From: Taxillus chinensis
Taxonomy: Eukaryota; Streptophyta; Magnoliopsida; Santalales; Loranthaceae
Assembly: GCA_023512835.1 (NCBI GenBank)
Contig: CM042091.1
Span: forward strand, 3,290,348 to 3,354,347
Length of the DNA stretch: 64,000 bases
Direction of reading: 5' to 3'
The notes below the pieces were generated by a model. That model saw only the letters and a list, made by a program, of their open reading frames with translations, searched no databases and was not told where the DNA came from. Of this stretch, positions 56,201 to 64,000 are shown piece after piece; position 1 is the first letter of the stretch; each line of letters opens with the position of its first letter. The translations under genes and the position numbers were made by a program.

Positions 56201-56641
56201 GCTGGGAAAACATGCAGCTTTTCATTGTTTACGCATTCAATTTTTTGTTCGCAGGTTGCTGAACGCACGCTGTTCCTTTGGAACAATGATCACATAAAAA
56301 ATCTGATCACTCAGAACCGGAAAGTGATTCTTCCCGTCATCTTTCCAGCTCTGGAGAAAAACATGCGGAGGCATTGGAACCAAGCTGTTCAAAGCCTGAC
56401 ATATAATGTGAGGAAGACATTCTCTGATATTGATCAAGAGCTCTTTGACGAGTGCTTAGCCAAATTCGAGGAAGATGAAGGCAAGGAGGAGGAAACACGG
56501 GAGAAGAGGGAATTAACTTGGAAGCGACTTGAAGATGTCGCTGCTTCCAAGGCCATAAATAATGGGGCAGTGGTCGCCTCCAGATATGCTTCTTCAGTTG
56601 CTCGTCTGACCAATCCACAGACCGCCATTCCAGGTGGTTGA
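47220..56641 (+). CDS. PP2A regulatory subunit B' (B56 family)
   Basis: Two exons (47220-48494 and 56255-56641) encode 553 residues. The N-terminal 110 residues are Ser/Asn/Gly-rich and disordered, starting [18 protein letters not shown]. The B56 HEAT-like domain then runs from about [11 protein letters not shown] to residue 520, with [59 protein letters not shown] and the acidic [18 protein letters not shown] stretch that contacts the A and C subunits. The start resembles the Arabidopsis B' zeta/eta/gamma clade. B' subunits choose substrates and location for the PP2A trimer, for example in brassinosteroid and stress signalling. The single intron joins ...SSHFQ to [11 protein letters not shown] at phase 0 and is 7760 bases long because of transposons. 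Confidence 0.96.
49390..53170 (-). mobile_element. Degenerate Ty1/copia retrotransposon in the PP2A B' intron
   Basis: Read on the minus strand, the order is integrase core (about 53080-52660, [14 protein letters not shown] and a QNGIAKHKN phrase), a polyprotein linker (about 52110-52040, [11 protein letters not shown]), reverse transcriptase (51776-51492, with the catalytic YVDD changed to YVND), RNase H (about 51060-50995 and 50040-49740, DRKSTSGY type) and an LTR-like end (about 49690-49400) preceded by a purine-rich tract. There are many stops and frameshifts and no gag was found. It lies antisense to the host gene. A short LTR-like match (ggtttccaaa, gtgaaattgttga) recurs at about 53793-53821 and may mark the other LTR. 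Confidence 0.75.
50045..50985. mobile_element. Element nested inside the copia RNase H region
   Basis: The copia RNase H reading is broken between about 50990 and 50040 and resumes on the other side, so about 0.95 kb was inserted later. The insert contains cgagatataacga(a/g)tcg at both its ends (about 50115 and 50953) and a CT-rich middle. At 50941-50964 there is a perfect 24-bp palindrome around ctcgcgcgag. Exact borders are uncertain. Confidence 0.5.
53861..54775. mobile_element. hAT-like element in the PP2A B' intron
   Basis: The left end gttctaaaaagtggcctagg and right end cctatcattttttagagc are imperfect inverses. Subterminal cacctacctaggcgg and atgctaggcagtcc resemble the subterminal repeats of the 32002-32830 element, so they may be one family. 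The flanking 8-mers (tatttttg, attttttt) are only roughly alike. No transposase was seen. Confidence 0.45.
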
Positions 56642-59184
56642 GAACTGATGAGAGAAAGTCTTACTTTTTCTGCAGTGATCAAACGGTGCAGCTTCAGACT
56701 ATAACCAGTGGTGCATTTTTGGGGTCATGCTGCTCCTCCCTCTGGGGTCTTACGACTCTTACGCCTCCATCTTGCCTGCATGATGTGCAAAAGGAAGATG
56801 GGGGGTACTGTGGATATGGAGATTCTTTTTTCCTTCTCCCCCTCTTTGGTGTTCTTGGTTCTTCCTTTCCCCCTTTTCCTTCTCTCCTACGATGGAGGCT
56901 GTGTATCTTTTGTGTGTATCATAAGGGAATGAATTGATTTATAGAGGCAGTGATGTTTTTGAATCTTCGACCTTGAAATATTTATTTTGTAATGCAAGGA
57001 CATTGTTCCCTTTGGGCATTAGCTCTAGCAACATTCCTTTTCCATTTTTTTCTCCCTGCCATTCTATTTCATTCATCCGCTAGTTGAATTTGTCAGTGCC
57101 TTGAGATGAAATTAGAATCCTTATGCCCCCCAAACTTCAGATGAGTATAGTTACACATGGGGAAGTAATAGTACTCTCACTAAATTGATTGTGAGAAAAT
57201 TTACTTGGTTTAAAAAATGTAAAAGCTGTGAAATTATTAAAACATAAATGTGGTTACCTAAATCCAAGAATTTTCAAGAAATATTTGTGAACAATGATCA
57301 TTTAAGTCCTTTTTTTCTCGATAAGACTTGTTGAACATTATCATTTCTTGTGGCAATGGTTTAAAAATAAGCAATTTTATTTTATATTTTTTGAAAATTA
57401 AAAATTTTAAAAAACTTGTCATATTTACTTTGGTTTAAACCTTTAGAATAAGAATACTATAAATTCCAAACTGCTTTTAGTCGAACTTTTTAAAAAAAAT
57501 TGAAAAAAAAATACAAAGTCAAACTTTTACTTTCAATAGAGGCCTTTATTTTGATTTTTATTATTATTTATTTCTGAAAAGGATTTTTTAATTTTTTGAA
57601 CAAAAACATTTTATTCTAAGAAGTTTATTTTATTTTATAAAATAAAAGGTTAACTTTCTATAAACAAAACTAGATTTAATAAAAAAAATTCCCAGGAATT
57701 CATAAACACATTTATTTATTATTTATAGATTTTCTAATTAAAGGCAGAAAAGAAAAAAAACTTGGTATTTGAACAAACAGCAACCGAGTGAGGTTGAACT
57801 CCGGCGAACTCCGACGGTAGCAAGAAACTTGGGTGGTAGTAGTGGTGAATTCTAGCGAGCTCCGGTGATCAGTAGCGTACTTTGGATGAGCTCCGATGAC
57901 AACAGGGAAATGGATCAGTAGCGTAATTTCAGAAAGCTCCGATGGTGGAAATGGCAGTGCTAGGTAGAGGTAGTGTTGGCTAGAAACTTGAAGTACGCAT
58001 GAGAGAGAGAGAGAGAGAGAGAGAGAAGATGAAGTACGCATGGAGGTGAATGCTCCTTATATAGGCCATGAAAGGAAGAAGAGGCCTGGGACTAATGTAG
58101 ACTAGAGTTCCCCTTGCAATGCTGGAGCCTGGAGTACATTAAATCAATCGAAGCCAGTTATGCGGCGATTTTAATAAAAAAAAAAATACTAACTATCTAC
58201 TTCGTTATCCTCCAGCGTAACATAAAGTACTTATATAAATTTCATAAAGTACAGTGTTGGAGCATGATTGGCTTTAATGCTTCTGCTGCTTATAAGATAA
58301 GCAAACACATTAAAACATATTTGATAACTTAAAAAAAATATTTTTTTATTCTTATTTTTTTAATAAAAAATATAAACAATTCAAGGATTGCTTTTAAAAA
58401 TTATTTCTTTAACAAGTAATTTTTTAAAATTTAAAATACCAATATTATTCTTACCATCTTTAATTAATCCTCAGAAAATACAGGGCGTAAGGCATTTACG
58501 ATATGGACATAGGAGGAGATGGGGCAGCAAGAATGGAGCCCTGCAAGCCTTTGGGGGGGGGGGGGGGGGTGAGACAGTGAGTGTAGGGTAGTTTTTTAAT
58601 TATAAAAAAAGATATTTATATCTTTTATATTTTCATATTATTTTATTTTTAATTTATTAAGCACTTATTAATTGCTTTTTAAAATTAAAGTACTTTTTAA
58701 AATTATATTTTATCAAACACTCACCTTTTTATTTTTACAAGCAGACTTGTTTTTTTTATCACATCTAAAATCAGCTTCTTCTAAAAGCATAACATTACCA
58801 AACTAAGTCTTGGTTTGATATAAACATAATGCAGAGAATTAAATTTTGTGATTTAATTTCATGATTTAAAATTTTATTATATTTAATATTTAAATTTTTA
58901 GTAAGAAAGAAATTATGTTAGAAAATATATTTTAAAAAAAAACTAATTTTTCATCGATTAGTTAAAAAAGAGATTATGATAAGTTCAATTAATAAAATAA
59001 ATGAAAGATAAATTTAAAAAATAAAGTTGAAAATAAAATAGTTCTAAAAGAATTAGTTGTTTTATTTAAATCTAAACATAAATATAATATTAATTTATTC
59101 ATATATGTATATCAAACATAATTTATTGATCATTTGAAATTTAAAACTTATTTTAAAAATATGTAAGTTGATTAACATATCTTA
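56642..59184. other. PP2A B' 3' flank and repeat-rich spacer
   Basis: The first 400 bases or so are probably 3' UTR. At 57780-57980 short repeats on gatcagtagcgta and gagctccgatg occur in tandem, followed by (GA)n at 58001-58025 flanked on both sides by gaagtacgcatg or near it. A run of 17 G lies at 58553-58569. No gene recognised. Confidence 0.4.
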
Positions 59185-59236
59185 CAGAGATGGAATTTAC
59201 AACCCCCCCCCCCCCCCCCCCCAAATTTTTTTGTAA

Positions 59237-59279
<43 letters not shown>

Positions 59280-59917
59280 ATAAATATATAATATAAATTA
59301 TATATTTTAATAGTAGGTAAATATATATATAGCTATATCTACAAATTTTAATTTTAATTAATTATATTACATTTATATAATTATAATTAATTAGTAATAT
59401 AATTTATTATTTTCTATTGTTTGTGATAAACATGTTACTAATTATAATAGTGGTAAATTAATTATATGATTTTAAGAAGTTATTTAATTTGATAAGTTCT
59501 TTTATGCTTTTATGTTATTAATTTTAACTTAAATGTTACTAATCGTCAGTATTGGTATCAAGGCCAGACAAGTGAAGCGTAATCGTTGGCCCCCAAAAAT
59601 TAGATTAAAATTAGGGCTTTCATAATTCATGGCTCATCTCATCTTAGCCTAACTTCTGATATCAGCAAACAATCAAAAATTAATTTATAATTTCGACAAT
59701 AATATATATTTTTAAATTTTATATTATTCATATAATTATAGTAAAAAAATCAACAGTTTAATTTATAGATAAGGGCTTCTAATTTAATAATCACCTTAGC
59801 CCCCTTAAATCTCGGAATCAGTCATACTAATTATAGTTTTAGATAACAGTTTTTAAAAGTGAATTACATACTTTATATTCCCCCCCCCCCACAAACCGAA
59901 CTTTCTTCATCGGTCCC
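59185..59917. mobile_element. Decayed relative of the 28554-29265 hAT element
   Basis: The right part (taattatagttttagataaca, then a C run, then gaactttcttcatcggtccc) parallels the right part of the 28554-29265 element. The left end cagagatggaattta parallels its left end. No target duplication is recognisable. A run of 20 C at 59203-59222 and 11 C at 59880-59890 lie just inside the two termini. Confidence 0.5.
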
Positions 59918-61053
59918 AGCTCAAGTTAATATTTAATTAATTTAGCAAAAAAACAAACAAAATTCTTTATTTATTCATTTAAATATTAACATGACATTAT
60001 TCATTTAAAACACATATGTTTAATAATTATTATTAATATTTTTATTTATTGAGTATTATAGTCGGTAAATAAATTTAATTAATACGGTAATTCATCAATA
60101 ATTTGTAAAAACTTAATTATTTTTCCGTATTTAACTTCAATAATTTTATCAAAATATTAAATAGTTAAGTCAAATATATGAATGCAGTAACAACTCGTAA
60201 GATTTTTGAAAAGTGTGGGCGAAAGAGATGACGTAGCCTTCTCCCCGGAATTGCTGAAAGTCAGCGTTGATGATTGAGGGCCTGAGCCGTGAGCGACGTA
60301 GGTTATAGCCCCCTCCGCTTTCCGAATTTGGCCCTTCTATTTTTTTATAAAATAGTAACTTCATCCAGTTCAAATCGACCAAAATCAACTCAATAATGAG
60401 AAATAATAACATAATTTAATGCATTACGTTGACCATTGCTTGGGTGCATAGATGTAGCTCGATGTAGCCAATTATATATTTATTTTAAAAAATAGAGTAT
60501 TAATTAACTTCTGTTATATATATATAATAAATTGCAATCCTTATATATATAATAAATTAAAATTCATTAACTTACTTGATTGTACTGATTAGGGGTAGAT
60601 AACGGATACGCACACTAGCTATTTCGCTTGCTATCCGCTTCGCTCATGCTATGAGGGGCGGATTACCTACTTAGGAAAAAATGGAGTACAGTTTTTGAAC
60701 TTGACACTCCGTCCAGGTGAAAATGGAGAGCAGTAATAGGTAATGGGCTCAATAGGTAACGGGCTCAATCTAATTATAATAATTTTTATTTATAATTTTA
60801 TAATATTTTAAATATTATTATTTAATTACTATTTATGATTTTTGATATTTTTGAATGATATTTATAATTGTAAAATTAAATCCTTTTTTATAATTTTTTA
60901 GTTAAAAATAATGTAGAAATTTGATTTAAACCAAAATTATTCATATAGACAAATTCAATAAAAAGCAATAGCAAGATGCAGACAAATGAAATCTCATTTG
61001 CAAACACATTAAAGAACAAGATATTTTACCCCACCTACATATGAAATGAGTTA
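59918..61053. other. AT-rich spacer and repeat fragments
   Basis: From about 60593 a different repeat begins (ggggtagataacggatacgc), and related GC-richer text resumes after 61770 to about 62050, so the 61054-61765 element may be nested in a larger old repeat. The open frame at 60412-60170 (minus) is not recognisable. Confidence 0.35.
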
Positions 61054-61765
61054 GAGCATCTCTAATACACATCAGATAAAATTTATAGTTAAATTCAAAT
61101 ATGGCTTGTTAGAGTTCTAATTTAGCTTATGTCACTCCAATAGTATTTCATGTATTTTTTGCTAAATTATGTATTTTCCAAACTTGCCCTAAATTCCAAA
61201 TCCAGATCCTTAAATTATTCAAGCAGGTGTCATTTGACGCAGCAATGTGTGGGAGGGGTGACACCGGCAAGGGGGGGGGGGTGATCCGGCAAGGGACGAT
61301 GCTAAAAGGGAGGGTCGCAGAGGGGGCAGCGCTGGAAGGAGGAGACATAGTAGGGGGCGACACTGGAAGGGGGGGACGCAGAGGGGGGCGATGCGGATGG
61401 GGCGACGCTGGAGGGAGGGGATGCATAGGGGGCGACGCCATGATGTGGAGGGGACTGGGTGATGTCAGTGGAGGAGACGGGGACGGTGGGGGTGCGATGC
61501 CAAAAAGGACAAGGAGGTGGAACGATGCCGGACGCATAGGTGTGAGGTGGGGGGAGTGTAATGTCGTCTATGTATTCAAATAAGGGTTGAATGCTAAGCT
61601 GATGATGGTATAGCTGAAAGCAAAAAATTTAGTTAAATTTTGCTAAAATTATACCTAAAGCTATATTTAGATGATGGTATTATTGTACTATTAGAGCACT
61701 TTTTTGTTAAAATATAGTCAATTTTAGCTATAGCTTTTCTATAGCTATGCCTATTAGAGACGCTT
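61054..61765. mobile_element. PIF/Harbinger-like element with G-rich tandem core
   Basis: The left end gagcatctctaata and right end tattagagacgctt (inverse aagcgtctctaata) are flanked by TTA on both sides (61051-61053, 61766-61768), as PIF/Harbinger elements produce. The arms are AT-rich; the core at 61240-61560 is strongly G-rich on the plus strand and built of degenerate repeats on gcgacgctggaaggggg. It parallels the 5315-5898 element in design. The open frames through the core are low-complexity and unlikely to be genes. Confidence 0.65.
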
Positions 61766-63640
61766 TTATAATTTTAAATTTTGACCTACCACCTAAACGG
61801 GGGTGGGAGACGGTAATAGGTTGGCTCCACCCCAAATGGGTCCTGAATAACCCCTATCAACTATTTCATAGAGCTTCTAAAAAGTAAAATTGTCTTAAGA
61901 GAGATAAATAGAGGTCGATAGCGGGAAGAGGACAGATGAAGCTTCCCCCGCCAATGTCCCGCTTACACACGGGCGGAGTATGTTTCAAAATTTTATTACC
62001 CGCCTAGGCGGGGGCATGATACGATAATATGTACCCCCCCCCCCCCCTAGCACCCTAGTATCAAATGGTGCATTTGGTTAGATGAATTATCAATCATTAG
62101 TATAAAAACATAAATATATGAATATATTTGTTGAATACTATTATTTATTTAATCTTATTAAAAATAATTATTTATTACTTTTATTTAACTTTTAAATAAA
62201 TATATTGACACATATCATTAAATAATTACACCATGTTGACTAATTTAAGTGTTAAAAAGAAGAAAACTATTATACTTGCATTATATTTTTCAAATAAGGC
62301 ACGTGTTGGTGATTTCTTTATTTAGTGTATATTCTCGAATGAAGGTCACCACTAGGTCAAATTGATTGAACCAATTATATGATGTGCTCTCTATTTCTTC
62401 GCCTAGAATATTTATTATATGTGTACTTGAAATCAAAGTTGTTTGAAGAAGCTCACAAAACTTAGTCCTAAAACCATCAAAGAGATCTTTAAAAACCTCC
62501 CAAATAAAGTGAATTAGGTAAGGTATCTAATTTGTGGTTTAAGAGAATTGGTGTGATAAGTACATAGTATTAAGTAAACTCTTACATGTAGGTCACATGT
62601 CAGATGAATCCAACCAAAACATTAAAAGAAGAAGATTACACAAATCACAAATCTTAATAAAGGTTTGAGTTACATAATATATTATTATAGAGGTAAAAAA
62701 AATCTAAAGCTACTAAATCATACTTACTTATTTTGTCATAGGTCTGTGAATAAGTTGACACACTCGACATCTTATTTGACATCTGCTCAACTAATCTCAA
62801 CCAAAACTTAAGTTTAACATTATAAAAGTTCGCTCATTACTATTAAATCTCGCTCGATTAGCTTGCGATTTATACCTGATTAGCCCAATTAAGCTCGACG
62901 AGACTCGTAAATTTGACTTGTTTAAATATAAATAAACTAAGTCTATATATGTTACGTATTTAGTTATTTGTTTTCTTAGTGATATATTAACAATTAGGAA
63001 TATGAGAGTATTATTTGTTAATGATTTAAAAATTAAATTAAAATTTAACATTGGTGAACATAAATGTTATTTCTTGTTAACTAATATATTATTTGTTCTG
63101 ATAGTTAATGATTTAATAGTGATTAATGCATGTTATTATAACTTTATAAATTCTATAATTTAATTTTAAGAATTTAAAATTATTAAATATTAACAAATAT
63201 AATGATATTTTTTATAAAATTTGATACATTACTAAACAAATCAAGCTTGAACTAAATGTTTTAAACTCGGTTTTTTTAAAATTTACAAGATTCGTTCCTA
63301 CCTATATCCGTGTTTGAAATATCACAATATATACAATGTATAAAATATTTCAACCCTGTGCTAAAGCGGCTGCACACACAGGGGGAAAAAAAGTATTTAT
63401 CTTTAGTGTAAAAAAATCAATTCATTATTGATTTAGATGCTACGTTGAAGCAATATACAATTAGAAGATTTTGGCGCGACAAACGTAATTATTAATTAAT
63501 CATATGGTCACTACATTATTTTATAATAAGCATTTGCCTGCCACGCGCAGATCGCGGCGGGTAGGGAAAGCCGCCCTACGATGCGTAATAATAATGCCCA
63601 TCGCTAGCTTTCAAAAGCACAATAATTATTAGCACACTCG
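61766..63640. other. AT-rich spacer without a recognised gene
   Basis: A run of 14 C lies at 62034-62047 where an older repeat ends. The rest to 63500 is AT-rich with no coding signal seen on either strand. Confidence 0.4.
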
Positions 63641-64000
63641 AAAATTGGTTAGCAAAAAGTCACGAGCACCCTCCGCTCCGCTGGCGGTGCCGGCCTGCCG
63701 GCGGAACCCCGTAGCACGTGTCTTTCACACGTACGCACTTTCGTGTGGCAACCTCCGAGGACAGAGAACGCAGGTCATCAACTGCGCCCGATTCCTGCCA
63801 AACCTTAACTGCTCCTCGTACGTAACGTAGTATGTCTTGCCCGGTCGGGCGGACGAAAATGCCCTTGGATGGATCTCGCTAACTGACTGAATTGTCCCCC
63901 CACCCCCACCCTCCACCATTTATTAAGGCGCGCGCGTTGGACTTGGAGCTTTCCTATCCTGGGCTGGCACAGTGCGTGGCCTACTACATTCTCTGTACAG
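63640..64000 (+). promoter_or_regulatory. Promoter-like region with a G-box at the right edge
   Basis: Composition switches to GC-rich. A palindromic G-box CACGTG is at 63715-63720, with a second ACGT core in cacacgtacgc just after. A TATA-like tttattaa (about 63919-63926) sits about 30 bases before a likely transcript start. No coding sequence is inside the window, so a plus-strand gene probably begins beyond 64000. G-boxes bind bZIP/bHLH factors; direction and use are inferred. Confidence 0.4.

Noticed and set aside
61148..61583. ORFs on both strands through the G-rich core
   Set aside because: Low-complexity repeat translation inside a transposon-like element.

Overview
This is a nuclear segment from a flowering plant. 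The protein-coding genes are split by GT-AG introns and match plant families: a PUX UBX protein, an EBS-type BAH-PHD reader, a GH9 class B glucanase and a PP2A B' subunit. The spaces between them are very AT-rich and full of hAT-like, PIF/Harbinger-like and Ty1/copia debris. Two introns are several kb long and loaded with transposons (about 4.65 kb and 7.76 kb), so this is not a compact genome. The species cannot be named from the window alone.

Layout. 1-4170 (-): a nine-exon part of a large multi-pass membrane protein of unknown function, running off the left edge. 5315-5898: a PIF/Harbinger-like element with a GC-rich tandem-repeat core. 7289-7867 (-): an NCA1-like RING fragment that has lost its ATG and its TPR half. 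8997-9748 (+): the spliceosomal core protein SmD1; a broken copy of its exon 2 lies at about 12470-12560. 13680-14480: a telo-box/site II promoter followed by a candidate box C/D snoRNA. 18679-21999 (+): a secreted GH9B endo-1,4-beta-glucanase. 22768-25605 (-): PUX5, a p97/CDC48 cofactor of the UBA-SEP-UBX type. 26955-29265: a long-inverted-repeat AT-rich element next to a clean hAT element. 30031-35374 (-): a small organelle-type RRM protein whose second intron holds two dated transposon insertions, a tandem duplication that supplies their empty sites, and a perfect 26-bp hairpin. 38079-42612 (+): EBS. 47220-56641 (+): a PP2A B' (B56) subunit with a uORF-rich leader and a giant intron containing a nested copia remnant. 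56642-64000: repeats, ending in a G-box-bearing promoter-like stretch whose gene lies beyond the window.

The genes are individually transcribed nuclear genes (splicing, proteostasis, chromatin, signalling, cell wall) and do not form an operon or an obvious biosynthetic cluster. I found no CRISPR, no tRNA gene and no rRNA gene. The most unusual content is structural: insertion/empty-site pairs, elements with GC-rich minisatellite cores, the candidate snoRNA, the uORF cluster and the intronic hairpin. All exon borders were inferred by reading splice sites and keeping frame; no alignment or transcript data were available.
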